Shown here: piece by piece, positions 37,455-46,303 of the stretch
Position numbering within the stretch: position 1 is the stretch's first letter
Layout of the letters: the number at the start of each line of letters is the position of its first letter
NCBI RefSeq assembly: GCF_947501905.1
Contig: NZ_CANMXL010000002.1
Coordinates: 372,001-436,000, forward strand
Source: an uncultured Winogradskyella sp.
GTDB taxonomy: Bacteria; Bacteroidota; Bacteroidia; Flavobacteriales; Flavobacteriaceae
Direction: 5' to 3'
DNA: 64,000 nt
Notes under the pieces: model-generated
The model's input: the letters and a program-made list of their open reading frames with translations, nothing else
Database searches by the model: none
What the model was told of the DNA's origin: nothing
Position numbers and translations under genes: made by a program

Positions 37455-39389
37455 ATGAGTATCGTAAAATCACTTTTAAATGTCCTCTCTGCAAAAAATG
37501 AGAAGTTTTTTCAGACAATGGTGGACAAATTTGGTAGAGGTTTAATTTTAGGGTTCATCGTTCTATCTTCTATAAGCTATAGTCAGAATAAAAAATTATC
37601 TGATAGTCTTAACAGAATATATAATAACCTTGAAGATGGCATACCAAAAGTTAAAACCTTAGAAGAGCTTTTTTACGCTAACGTTTATAATAACCCTAAA
37701 GAAGGTGAGAAATATGCTAGGCAAAGTCGAATCTTAACTAAAAAATTAGATAATAACGAAGGATACGGTGTTGCTATTTATCATATAGGTGTGAGCAAAC
37801 AATTACAAACCCAATTAGATTCAGCTCTTTTATATTATGATGAAGCTTCTAAATTCTTTAAGAGATTCAACGACCTTCCACATTATGCATCCACAATAAG
37901 TGCTATAGCAGATATTGAACGTAGAAAAGGTAATTATAAAAAAGCTATAAAATATACTAAAGAGGCTTATATCATACAAAAAAATGCTAATGATCAACTT
38001 AGGTATGGTATCGGTGTTGGTGATTTAGCCTCTATCTACAGCGACATGGGTAACAAAAAACTAGCTATAGAAAAATCCATAGAAGCCTTAAAGATTCTAG
38101 ATACAGTAAAACAAGAACCTTGGCGCAAAACAGATTTACTGAGACAGATTGGAAGAATAGAACTAAGTCGACAAAACTTTGAGGAATCTTTGGAGTATCT
38201 CAACAAAGCCCTAAAAGTATACCAAGACACAAATGATAATATTTGGAGTGCTTACACACTAACCGACATTGGAAATAATTATTTAGACTCAAAAAAGTAT
38301 GATGAAGCAGAAAACACCTACATAAAATCACTTAAGATTGCAGAAGAATATGATTTACTTGATACCAAAGCTAATCTATATAATAACCTTGGAGTTATAA
38401 ACTACGAAAAAGGAAACTTTAGTAAAGCTAGGCAACAAATTAATGATGCAATGGCTTACAACAAAAGTAAAAATCTAACAAGCAGTGTTTTAGACAATTT
38501 AATAGCTCTTAGTCGCATAGAACTAAAGACTAAAAATTATAATACTCTAAATTCTTTAATACAAAAAGGCTTTGAATTATCTGACTCCATTAAGCAAATG
38601 GACTTAAAAAAAGAATTCCACTTTTTTAAATCCAAATTACATGAGGGGCAGGGCCAATATAAAGAAGCTTTAAACCAAAACAACCTGTATATTAAAATTA
38701 GTGATAGTCTACTCAAAATAAACAATGCCAAACAAATAGATGAAATAAAAATAAGCTTTGAAACCGAGCAAAAGGAGAAAGAGTTAATCATCAAAGAAAA
38801 AGAAATAACATTACTAGAAGAACGAAAACAAAAAGCTGAAAATCAGCGCTTGTTTTTTATTATTACTGCTGGGGGAATTCTACTCTTTGCTTTGTCTGTA
38901 ATTTATGGATTGAGGCAAAAAATGAAACGCAATAAAACTGAAAGAGAAAAGCTTGATATCGATTTAGAGTTTAAAGAAAAACAGTTAACCACACACGCAC
39001 TTCATCTAGCTCATAAGAACGAAGTACTATTAGACTTAAAAGACCAGTTAAAAGTTATAAAGTCAGAGAGTAATAACTCTAGAGGGTTTCAAAATATCAT
39101 CAATAATATCAACCTAGATATCAATAACGATAATAACTGGGAACAGTTTAAATCCTATTTTGAAGATGTTCACAAGGGCTTTAATACCAAAATAATTAGA
39201 AATTATCCAGAAGTAAGCAATAACGATTTAAGACTCATGTCACTCTTAAAGATGAATTTATCGAGTAAAGAAATAGCCAATATCTTAAATATATCTACCG
39301 AAGGCGTAAAAAAAGCACGCTACAGATTGCGGAAAAAACTAAACCTATCTACAGAAGAATCTCTTCAAGAATTGGTACTAGCTATGTAA
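37455..39389 (+). CDS. Membrane-spanning TPR regulator with LuxR-type helix-turn-helix, copy 1
   Basis: A 644-residue protein. An exported N terminus is followed by about 350 residues of TPR helices (for example AIADIERRKGNYKKAIKYTKEA), a coiled coil (EKEITLLEERKQKAENQ), and one membrane segment at about 473-492. A second coiled coil and a C-terminal LuxR-like HTH follow (NNDLRLMSLLKMNLSSKEIA, EGVKKARYRLRKKL). It thus looks like a one-component regulator with a periplasmic sensor and cytoplasmic DNA-binding end. The start at 37455 is supported by N-terminal similarity to copy 2 (MSIVKSLLN versus MCITKTIFN). It is divergent from the barrel gene and boxes b/c. Confidence 0.87.
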   Translation: MSIVKSLLNVLSAKNEKFFQTMVDKFGRGLILGFIVLSSISYSQNKKLSDSLNRIYNNLEDGIPKVKTLEELFYANVYNNPKEGEKYARQSRILTKKLDNNEGYGVAIYHIGVSKQLQTQLDSALLYYDEASKFFKRFNDLPHYASTISAIADIERRKGNYKKAIKYTKEAYIIQKNANDQLRYGIGVGDLASIYSDMGNKKLAIEKSIEALKILDTVKQEPWRKTDLLRQIGRIELSRQNFEESLEYLNKALKVYQDTNDNIWSAYTLTDIGNNYLDSKKYDEAENTYIKSLKIAEEYDLLDTKANLYNNLGVINYEKGNFSKARQQINDAMAYNKSKNLTSSVLDNLIALSRIELKTKNYNTLNSLIQKGFELSDSIKQMDLKKEFHFFKSKLHEGQGQYKEALNQNNLYIKISDSLLKINNAKQIDEIKISFETEQKEKELIIKEKEITLLEERKQKAENQRLFFIITAGGILLFALSVIYGLRQKMKRNKTEREKLDIDLEFKEKQLTTHALHLAHKNEVLLDLKDQLKVIKSESNNSRGFQNIINNINLDINNDNNWEQFKSYFEDVHKGFNTKIIRNYPEVSNNDLRLMSLLKMNLSSKEIANILNISTEGVKKARYRLRKKLNLSTEESLQELVLAM

Positions 39390-39445
39390 AAGCACTTTGC
39401 TAAATAATATACTCCTTATTTAAATGAAACTAAAAACTAGAACAA

Positions 39446-41230
39446 ATGTGTATAACCAAAACCATCTTTAATATATCAACGCCTATTATAAAGTCTATCA
39501 GTTTTACGGTATTAATTCTGGCAATTACCTCTTCAAACTTGAATAGCCAAAACAAGAAAAGAGTTGATAGCTTACTAACTGTTTTAGAGCAACAAAAAGA
39601 CACAGTAAAAATCAACACATATACACAGTTGTTTATAGAACATATTAATGTAGACCCAGAGATTGCTAAAACATATTTAGATGCTGAAATGGAACTCGCA
39701 GAAGCTATAAAAAACAAAGAGTTTATAGCTCGAACAAAGATTAATTACGGCGTATATCTCTTCAACATATCAAAGTTTGAAGAATCAATAAAGGTGCTTG
39801 AGCAATTACTCATAGATTTTGATGAGTTAGATAATAGTTATTACAAAACTGTAGTCCTTGTTAACAAAGGTAATGCCCTAAGAGAACTCGGGTATTTTGA
39901 AAAAGCTCTCGAAGACCATATAGAGTCTTTAAAAATAAAAGAAGAGATTAATGCAGATAAGGAAAGTATAGCTATTAGTTATTGGAATATTGGAAACCTT
40001 CAAGACGACGTGGGCAGAACAGAAGATGCTATTGCGTATTACAAAAAATCAAAAACCCTTTTTAAAGAACTTAATTCAGAATCAGATACCATAATACTAA
40101 ATATTATGATTGCTGAAGACCTATCAAAAATCAAAAAAACACAAGATGCAATTCCGCTTTATAAAGACGCAGTTAACTTTTTTAAAAAACATAATGCTAA
40201 GCAAGATTTAGCAAAAATTTATAGTTATTTGGGCACTAGCTACATTGAATACGACAGCCTTGACGTATCACTAGATTATTTTCAAAAAGGTCTAGCTATA
40301 AACAAGGAATATTCTGAAGAAGCTTATATAGGTTTAGACTTAAGACAGATAGGTAAAATCTACTTAGAAAAGAATCAACCAAAAAAGGCAATACCATATT
40401 TTACTGAATCATTAGAAATTTCTAAAAAACTAAACCTAAAAGGCGAGATTTCTAAAAATTATGAATCCTTAGCAAAAGCAAAAGCGTCAGTTAACAATTA
40501 TAAAGAAGCATACACCAACCTCCTTGAATACAAAACCATAAGCGAAGAGATACTCAATGCAGAGAATGTGGAACGTATGAATGAACTCGAAGTAAAATAT
40601 AAAACCGAGAAAAAAGAAAAAGACTTACTACTAAAAGAAAACGAAATTCAACTTTTAGAAGAGCGTAAACAAAAAGCCGAAAGCCAACGTTTATTCTTTA
40701 TAATTACTGCTTTATGTATTCTTGCATTTGCCATTGCGGTAATTTACGGATTAAAACAAAAAATGAAGCGTAACAAAATAGAACGCGAAAAGTTAGATAG
40801 TGATTTAGAATTCAAAGAAAAACAACTAACTACTCATGCGCTTCATCTAGCACACAAAAATGAAGTACTACTAGACTTAAAAGAGCAGTTAAAGTCTATA
40901 AAGTCTGAAAGTAATAACTCTAGAGGATTTCAGAACATTATCAATAACATTAATCTTGATATTAATAACGATAATAATTGGGAACAGTTTAAATCTTACT
41001 TCGAAGACGTACATAAAGATTTTAATACCAAAATAATGAGTACCTATCCCGAAGTTAGTAACAATGATCTTAGGCTTATGTCACTCTTAAAGATGAACCT
41101 ATCGAGTAAAGAAATAGCCAATATCCTTAATATTTCTACAGAAGGTGTGAAAAAAGCGCGTTATAGGCTTCGGAAAAAGCTAAACCTGTCTACTGAAGAG
41201 TCATTACAAGAATTAGTTATATCTATGTAA
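39446..41230 (+). CDS. Membrane-spanning TPR regulator with LuxR-type helix-turn-helix, copy 2
   Basis: A 594-residue paralogue of the preceding gene, starting 56 bases after it. The architecture is the same: exported N terminus, TPR region, coiled coil, membrane helix (LFFIITALCILAFAIAVIYGL) and HTH. The last roughly 110 residues differ from copy 1 at only a handful of positions, whereas the TPR sensor parts are clearly diverged. So the two probably bind the same DNA but sense different signals, and may form mixed dimers. No box precedes it, so it is likely read from copy 1's promoter. Confidence 0.87.
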   Translation: MCITKTIFNISTPIIKSISFTVLILAITSSNLNSQNKKRVDSLLTVLEQQKDTVKINTYTQLFIEHINVDPEIAKTYLDAEMELAEAIKNKEFIARTKINYGVYLFNISKFEESIKVLEQLLIDFDELDNSYYKTVVLVNKGNALRELGYFEKALEDHIESLKIKEEINADKESIAISYWNIGNLQDDVGRTEDAIAYYKKSKTLFKELNSESDTIILNIMIAEDLSKIKKTQDAIPLYKDAVNFFKKHNAKQDLAKIYSYLGTSYIEYDSLDVSLDYFQKGLAINKEYSEEAYIGLDLRQIGKIYLEKNQPKKAIPYFTESLEISKKLNLKGEISKNYESLAKAKASVNNYKEAYTNLLEYKTISEEILNAENVERMNELEVKYKTEKKEKDLLLKENEIQLLEERKQKAESQRLFFIITALCILAFAIAVIYGLKQKMKRNKIEREKLDSDLEFKEKQLTTHALHLAHKNEVLLDLKEQLKSIKSESNNSRGFQNIINNINLDINNDNNWEQFKSYFEDVHKDFNTKIMSTYPEVSNNDLRLMSLLKMNLSSKEIANILNISTEGVKKARYRLRKKLNLSTEESLQELVISM

Positions 41231-41250
41231 GTCAAATACTTACCTGTTTA

Positions 41251-41301
41251 TGTCCACTATTTGTCCGACATTATAATGGTAAGAGTCCACCTATTGTCCT
41301 C
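41251..41301. promoter_or_regulatory. Two TGTCCAC boxes (d and e) in helical phase
   Basis: TGTCCAC-TATT-TGTCCGA (41251-41268) and AGTCCAC-CTAT-TGTCCTC (41284-41301). The boxes start 33 bases apart, three times the 11-base half-site period, so all four half-sites lie near one DNA face. Confidence 0.5.
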
Positions 41302-41376
41302 ACAATATATTTTAGTGTAGTTCATCAATACTATAAGTTTACCATGTCATAAAAATGACAACCAGTTTTGTGGTGT

Positions 41377-41413
41377 CTTGCGCTGGATATGGCTGCAGAC
41401 TTCCAGATGCAAG
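41377..41413 (+). ncRNA. GC-rich stem-loop, candidate structured RNA or leader
   Basis: CTTGC-G-CTGGA (41377-41387) pairs with TCCAG-AT-GCAAG (41402-41413) around a 14-base loop with CTGCAG. It stands out as GC-rich inside an AT-rich gap and lies about 40 bases before a 33-residue ORF. Strand is assumed from the downstream ORF; family not recognised. Confidence 0.35.
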
Positions 41414-41454
41414 TCGCTACAAAAACTAATGTTTAACCATAAAACGCAAACATT

Positions 41455-41556
41455 ATGAATTTCTCTAAAAACAAATCAAGACGTGCTAAACGCTCAAAAG
41501 AAAGATTAGCCTTTACAATTTTTCTGATTCTTTCAGCTGTATTTATATTTTTTTAA
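41455..41556 (+). CDS. 33-residue basic single-pass membrane peptide
   Basis: The ORF encodes a Lys/Arg-rich first half (MNFSKNKSRRAKRSKERL) and a hydrophobic second half (AFTIFLILSAVFIFF), stopping at TAA 41554-41556. The charge distribution fits a small inner-membrane protein with the N terminus inside. It has an ATG, a clean stop, and is preceded by the structured region and boxes d/e. It may be co-regulated with the TPR-LuxR genes. No known family recognised. Confidence 0.45.
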   Translation: MNFSKNKSRRAKRSKERLAFTIFLILSAVFIFF

Positions 41557-41585
41557 AAAGCTAAGCAATAAACACAAGCAAAACT

Positions 41586-41663
41586 ATGGGACTACTAATC
41601 TTATATAAAATATACTGTCTATTAATAAAAGGTAAGAGAAAGCCTGCCTTTGTTATGAAATAA
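41586..41663 (+). CDS. Possible 25-residue peptide
   Basis: A short ORF (MGLLILYKIYCLLIKGKRK and six more residues) starts 30 bases after the 33-residue ORF and runs 11 bases into the rimO 3' end on the opposite strand. It is hydrophobic then basic. It may be spurious; listed because it follows a plausible small gene on the same strand. Confidence 0.2.
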   Translation: MGLLILYKIYCLLIKGKRKPAFVMK

Positions 41664-42957
41664 CCTCTCCATATAAATCAAAGTCTTCGGCTTCTGTGAC
41701 TTTAATAGTTGCAAATTCTCCTGTTTTAAGATAGGTTTTAGTTGCATCGATTAAAACTTCGTTATCTACATCTGGAGAATCAAATTCGGTACGGCCTACA
41801 AAGTAATTACCCTCTTTGCGGTCTATAACCACTTTAAACTCCTGCCCTATTTTTTGCTGATTTAACTCCCATGATATTTGAGATTGAATTTCCATTATCT
41901 CATTAGCACGTTGCATTTTCACCTCTTCAGGGACATCATCCTCAAGATTATAGGCATGCGTGTTCTCTTCATGAGAATAGGTAAAGCAACCCAAGCGTTC
42001 AAAACGCATGTCTTTAACCCATTGTTTCAAGGTTTGAAAATCGTCTTCAGTTTCGCCAGGATAACCAACAATCAAAGTTGTTCTTATCGTCATTTCTGGA
42101 ACTTTGGTTCTAAATTCCTTAAGTAACTTCGTCGTTTTCTCTTTAGTAGTTCCACGACGCATACTTTTTAAAATAGAATCTGAAATATGTTGCAATGGAA
42201 TATCTAAGTAATTACAAATCTTTGGCTCGCGATTCATCACGTCTAAAACGTCCATCGGAAAGCCCGTTGGAAACGCATAATGCAAACGAATCCAATCAAT
42301 CCCTTCAACTTTTACAAGGTGTTCTAGCAACTCTGCTAAGTTTCGTTTTTTATATAAATCTAAGCCGTAGTAGGTTAAGTCTTGCGCAATAAGAATTAAC
42401 TCCTTAACGCCATTAGCCGCTAATTTTTCAGCTTCAGTAACCACATCTTCAATTGGTGTACTTTTATGTTTACCTCTCATTAACGGAATAGCACAAAAAC
42501 TACAAGGACGGTCACAACCTTCAGCAATCTTTAAATAGGCGTAGTTTTTAGGCGTCGTAGTTAGACGCTCACCAATCAATTCGTGCTTATAATCTGCACC
42601 AAGAGCCTTTAATAAACCCGGCAATTCAGTAGTCCCAAAATACTGATCTACATTTGGGATCTCCTTTTCTAAATCTGGCTTATAACGCTCACTTAAACAC
42701 CCTGTCACAAAAACCTTGTCTACATCACCTTCTTCCTTCTTTTGCATATAATGCAAAATCGTATTTACACTTTCTTCTTTGGCATTATTAATAAAGCCGC
42801 AAGTATTAATTACAACTACATTACCTTCTTGCTCATGTACCACATCCTTTCCACTGGCCTTTAATTGGCCCATTAACACCTCACTGTCGTAAACATTTTT
42901 ACTACAACCTAGTGTTACAACATTGATTCTGTTCTTCTTAAGAGTTTTTGTACGCAT
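41653..42957 (-). CDS. rimO: Ribosomal protein uS12 methylthiotransferase RimO
   Basis: A 434-residue radical-SAM enzyme adding a methylthio group to an Asp of ribosomal protein S12. N-terminal MTTase domain with NVVTLGCSKNVYDSE, and three Cys for the second iron-sulfur cluster (also INTCGF, VTGCLSE). The radical SAM motif is CDRPCSFC (CxxxCxxC), with a C-terminal TRAM domain (KVVIDRKEGNYFVGRTEFD). The frame extends to an ATG at 42978, but that codon lies in the -7 element, so MRTKTLKKN at 42957 is chosen. Confidence 0.95.
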   Translation of the reverse strand: MRTKTLKKNRINVVTLGCSKNVYDSEVLMGQLKASGKDVVHEQEGNVVVINTCGFINNAKEESVNTILHYMQKKEEGDVDKVFVTGCLSERYKPDLEKEIPNVDQYFGTTELPGLLKALGADYKHELIGERLTTTPKNYAYLKIAEGCDRPCSFCAIPLMRGKHKSTPIEDVVTEAEKLAANGVKELILIAQDLTYYGLDLYKKRNLAELLEHLVKVEGIDWIRLHYAFPTGFPMDVLDVMNREPKICNYLDIPLQHISDSILKSMRRGTTKEKTTKLLKEFRTKVPEMTIRTTLIVGYPGETEDDFQTLKQWVKDMRFERLGCFTYSHEENTHAYNLEDDVPEEVKMQRANEIMEIQSQISWELNQQKIGQEFKVVIDRKEGNYFVGRTEFDSPDVDNEVLIDATKTYLKTGEFATIKVTEAEDFDLYGEVIS

Positions 42958-42975
42958 AGTCTTTAAATCAGCATG

Positions 42976-42983
42976 CAAAGATA
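42976..42983 (-). promoter_or_regulatory. -7 element of rimO
   Basis: TATCTTTG on the minus strand matches TAnnTTTG. Transcription should begin near 42971, downstream of the ATG at 42978, which supports the later start codon at 42957. Confidence 0.5.
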
Positions 42984-43079
42984 CATAATGATTTAGTATA
43001 TACTATGGCGTAATTTTATAATATGTAGAACGAATTTTAAACCTTTAGTATATTTACATGTCCTAAATAAAACCTATTT

Positions 43080-44165
43080 ATGAAACTTATGCGTATTAAC
43101 TACTTTGCATTTATTATAATCGCACTATTCTCGTGTAGCACTAATGAGAATATTATTCCTGAAGTACCAATATCTGATAATAGCATATATTTTCCTCCTT
43201 TGGATTCTAACACATGGGAAACAATACCTGCAGCTACAGTAGGCTGGAATAACGAGGCTATGCAACCACTTTTAGAATTTCTAGATAATAGCAATACAAA
43301 GTCATTTATAATTTTACATAATGGTAAAATCGTTAATGAGTCTTACTTCAATGGAGCCAATGCTTCAACTAATAACCCATGGTTTTCAGCTGGTAAAACA
43401 TTAACTGCATTTATAACTGGTGTTGCACAAGAAGAAGGTTTTCTGGACATCGATGAGTCATCTTCAACATACTTAGGAAGTCATTGGAGCAGTCTAACTA
43501 CTGAACAAGAAAATGCTATAACTGTAAAAAATCATATTACAATGACTACAGGCTTAGATTATAATGTTGATTTTGCTTGTACTGATCCCGAATGCTTGAC
43601 TTTCCTAAATAGTCCTAATGCGTTTTGGTATTATCATAATGCACCATACACCTTAACGCAGTCAATTATATCTGGAGCAATTAACTCTGATTTTGAGTCC
43701 TACTTCAATACCAAACTCAGAGATAAAATAGGTATGCAGGGTACATGGATACCTTTTGGATATAATAAATTTTATTTTAGTAATGCTCGTAGCATGGCTA
43801 GATTTGGACTATTATGTCTTAACAATGGTACTTGGGATACTACAGAAATTTTGAATGAAGTTTATTTTAATGAAATGACTAGCACATCTCAGAATCTAAA
43901 TCCTGCTTATGGTTATTTATGGTGGCTAAATGGAAAATCGTCTTACATCTTACCTAGCTCCCCAACTTCATTTAACGGAAAGCTAATACCAAATGCACCT
44001 GACGACTTAATCGCAGGTTTGGGTGCTAATGATCAAAAGCTTTATATCGTACCTAGTGAAAAATTAGTAATTATACGAATGGGTGGCAATGGCGACGAGG
44101 GTCAATTGGGGCCTTCAGGTTATGACAACTTACTTTGGGAGAAAATATCAGCTTTAATCGATTAA
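43080..44165 (+). CDS. Serine beta-lactamase-family hydrolase lipoprotein
   Basis: A 361-residue lipoprotein (IIALFSCS lipobox). It belongs to the beta-lactamase/penicillin-binding-related serine hydrolase family: SxxK motif SAGK with Ser103 and Lys106, a YxN-like YHN in FWYYHNAPY, and the C-terminal block GLGANDQKLYIVPSEKLVII. Such proteins are often esterases or D-amino-acid peptidases rather than antibiotic resistance enzymes. It converges with the amidase gene, overlapping by four bases. Promoter candidate TATATTTA lies at 43049-43056. Substrate unknown. Confidence 0.87.
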   Translation: MKLMRINYFAFIIIALFSCSTNENIIPEVPISDNSIYFPPLDSNTWETIPAATVGWNNEAMQPLLEFLDNSNTKSFIILHNGKIVNESYFNGANASTNNPWFSAGKTLTAFITGVAQEEGFLDIDESSSTYLGSHWSSLTTEQENAITVKNHITMTTGLDYNVDFACTDPECLTFLNSPNAFWYYHNAPYTLTQSIISGAINSDFESYFNTKLRDKIGMQGTWIPFGYNKFYFSNARSMARFGLLCLNNGTWDTTEILNEVYFNEMTSTSQNLNPAYGYLWWLNGKSSYILPSSPTSFNGKLIPNAPDDLIAGLGANDQKLYIVPSEKLVIIRMGGNGDEGQLGPSGYDNLLWEKISALID

Positions 44166-45823
44166 TTATAATTACTAGGAGCAATTCTCGCTTTTGAAGC
44201 TTGCTCATATACATAGGCCCATTCCAGTATCTGTTTTTCACGTAAACGACCAGAAATAAAGGTTAATCCCATTGGTCTACCAGTATCTTGGTAACCCATA
44301 GGAACGGTTAAAGCAGGATATTCTGCTACTGCAGCAAAGCCAGCATGATAATTATTTATAGATAAGAATCCATCAAGGTTTTGAGCTTGCATTGGCTTAT
44401 CAAAATATTGTCTACCATTTGTCTTCAGAGTATCTTTAATACGTTCTAAAAAAGTAGCATCGCCTTTATCATTAGCAATACCTTTAAACAGATTTTGTCC
44501 ATAAGGCATAGAGGTTAATGAATCTTTTAAGTTGAATGCCATAAAATCTTCAATAGTTCTCATAGAAATATCCTTATTAGCATAGCCTTCCATATACGCT
44601 GGTAAATCTTTCTTCATATCAAGATTAAGCAGTCTTAAAAAATTTGGCAAACCCAATTGTTCTTCTTCAATCTCAACAATAACAGCACCTTTCGCTTTTA
44701 AGACATCAAGAGCTTTCACATACAATGAATCTTCTAATAATCGCTTTGGAGCACCGAAACGTTTTCCATTAACAGAAGCCTTTTTTAAATCTTGGTAATA
44801 AAATCCAATATCTAAAAGTGCGTCAATAGTCTTTGAGTCTGAAGTATCAGGACCAAAAATAGCATCCAACAAAATGGCATTATCCATCACGGTTTTGGTC
44901 ATTGGTCCAGCAGTGTCTAATGTTGAAGAAATTGGCACTACTCCAGTACGACTCACTAAGCCAATTGTAGGTTTTAAACCAACAACAGAATTACTACTTG
45001 CAGGTGATAATATAGAACCAGACGTCTCACTTCCAATAGCTGCCGCTGCAAAATTTGCAGAAACCGAAACTCCACTTCCAGAACTAGAACCACCAGTATC
45101 AATAATTCGTCTTCCGTATGGGTTTAATGTTTGTCCACCAACAGCTGAATAGCCACTAGGACAATCTCCACAAAAGAAATACGCCCATTCGCTAAGATTG
45201 GCTTTACCTAAAATTAAGGCGCCTTTAGATTTTAATTGTTTTACTAAAAAAGCGTCTCCTGTTTTATTATTTAATAAGGCTGTTGCACCAGCTGTCGTTA
45301 CCATACCATCAGCATTTACATTATCTTTTAAAAGAATTGGCATACCATGAATTGGGTGAATGTCGTCATAATCATCAACTTCATCTAACATATATGCGTC
45401 CTTAAGTACATTTGGATTGATAGAAATTACTGAATTAAGAGATAAGTTATTTTCTCTGTCAAATTTCCTGATACGATATAAATAGAATTTAGTGAGTTCC
45501 TGATAATTAAACTTGCCTCCTGAAATATGCTTTTGCAAAGTTGAAATATTAGCTTCTAAAATAAGTGGCTTCAATCTGTTATAGTCTGCTTCTTTAAAAT
45601 CTTCCATTTGAGGGTTTATAGTTGACCATATTTGAGCTTTTGTAATGACCTTAGAATCTAAAATTTTAAATTCTCTAAAATCCTTAGTAGAAATAGCACT
45701 TAAATCATCTTCTTCAACAACGGTTTCTGATTCGCTAATTGGAGGTCTTGCCTCTTCAGACTTAGGATTGTCTTTACAAGAAAAAATAAATAGTAATAAA
45801 AGAAGTGTAATGTATCTAGTCAT
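44162..45823 (-). CDS. Amidase-signature lipoprotein
   Basis: A 553-residue lipoprotein (MTRYITLLLLLFIFSC lipobox). Amidase-signature triad elements are visible: Lys in PILLKDNVNADG, Ser in DTGGSSSGSG, and the nucleophile Ser in GSETSGSI. The family hydrolyses amide bonds (Gat A-like fold), but its lipid anchor rules out tRNA amidation. An ATG three codons upstream at 45832 is possible, but the start at 45823 gives the usual lipoprotein N terminus and a -7-like TACTTTTA lies at 45839-45846. Substrate unknown. Confidence 0.88.
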   Translation of the reverse strand: MTRYITLLLLLFIFSCKDNPKSEEARPPISESETVVEEDDLSAISTKDFREFKILDSKVITKAQIWSTINPQMEDFKEADYNRLKPLILEANISTLQKHISGGKFNYQELTKFYLYRIRKFDRENNLSLNSVISINPNVLKDAYMLDEVDDYDDIHPIHGMPILLKDNVNADGMVTTAGATALLNNKTGDAFLVKQLKSKGALILGKANLSEWAYFFCGDCPSGYSAVGGQTLNPYGRRIIDTGGSSSGSGVSVSANFAAAAIGSETSGSILSPASSNSVVGLKPTIGLVSRTGVVPISSTLDTAGPMTKTVMDNAILLDAIFGPDTSDSKTIDALLDIGFYYQDLKKASVNGKRFGAPKRLLEDSLYVKALDVLKAKGAVIVEIEEEQLGLPNFLRLLNLDMKKDLPAYMEGYANKDISMRTIEDFMAFNLKDSLTSMPYGQNLFKGIANDKGDATFLERIKDTLKTNGRQYFDKPMQAQNLDGFLSINNYHAGFAAVAEYPALTVPMGYQDTGRPMGLTFISGRLREKQILEWAYVYEQASKARIAPSNYN

Positions 45824-45871
45824 GATATGCATTTTTTATAAAAGTACGAAATACCATGTTATATAGAAATT

Positions 45872-46300
45872 TTAGTTACGTTCGCTAAAAGGAATTATAG
45901 TCCCTTTTTCAATATAGTTTTTTAACCCATTTAAAAGCATTGCCCAACAAAATGATGAATTTCTAAACTCATGATTATTATGCTGCCAATCTGAATGAGA
46001 GAATTTTAAAAGCGTACCATTGTTACTTTTCTCCAACTCAATACCAAAAGTAGTTGGCATCCAATCAGTACTAGCTTCGGTCATTTTTAAAAAGAAAACA
46101 TCATTTTGCTTTACTTTTGAAACCTTGGCGTACCAATCATATTCATCTGTAAAGTTTAAATTATATACTGCATCTAATTCTGGTTTTCCTGAAGATTTTA
46201 AGGTCCACCAATTATCTAAATGTTTCGGTAAAGAAAACGCATCAAAGACCTTCTCTTTTGATGCGTTAATATATAAATCGAAAAGTATTCTATTTTCCAT
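45872..46300 (-). CDS. AHSA1/SRPBCC-domain protein
   Basis: A 142-residue cytoplasmic protein of the START-like SRPBCC superfamily: an N-terminal strand-helix with NASKEKVFDAFSLPKHLDNWW, a central sheet with DWYAKVSKVKQND, and a long C-terminal helix. These bind hydrophobic ligands or act as Hsp90-activator relatives. The gene starts 3 bases after the ftsY stop and is probably in the same transcript. Function not predictable. Confidence 0.8.
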   Translation of the reverse strand: MENRILFDLYINASKEKVFDAFSLPKHLDNWWTLKSSGKPELDAVYNLNFTDEYDWYAKVSKVKQNDVFFLKMTEASTDWMPTTFGIELEKSNNGTLLKFSHSDWQHNNHEFRNSSFCWAMLLNGLKNYIEKGTIIPFSERN

Positions 46301-46303
46301 AAT

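Larger units (their letters stand above)
41231..41454. other. Regulatory region after the TPR-LuxR pair
   Basis: This gap, which with the following two small ORFs forms the 422-base space up to the rimO stop, holds two TGTCCAC boxes (41251-41268 and 41284-41301), a TGTCAT-AAAA-ATGACA hairpin (41345-41360) and a GC-rich stem-loop (41377-41413). No clear terminator for the regulator operon was seen. Confidence 0.6.

Noticed and set aside
45121-45140. TTTGTCCACC in the amidase gene as another regulator box
   Set aside because: A lone half-site in coding sequence without the second repeat; likely chance.
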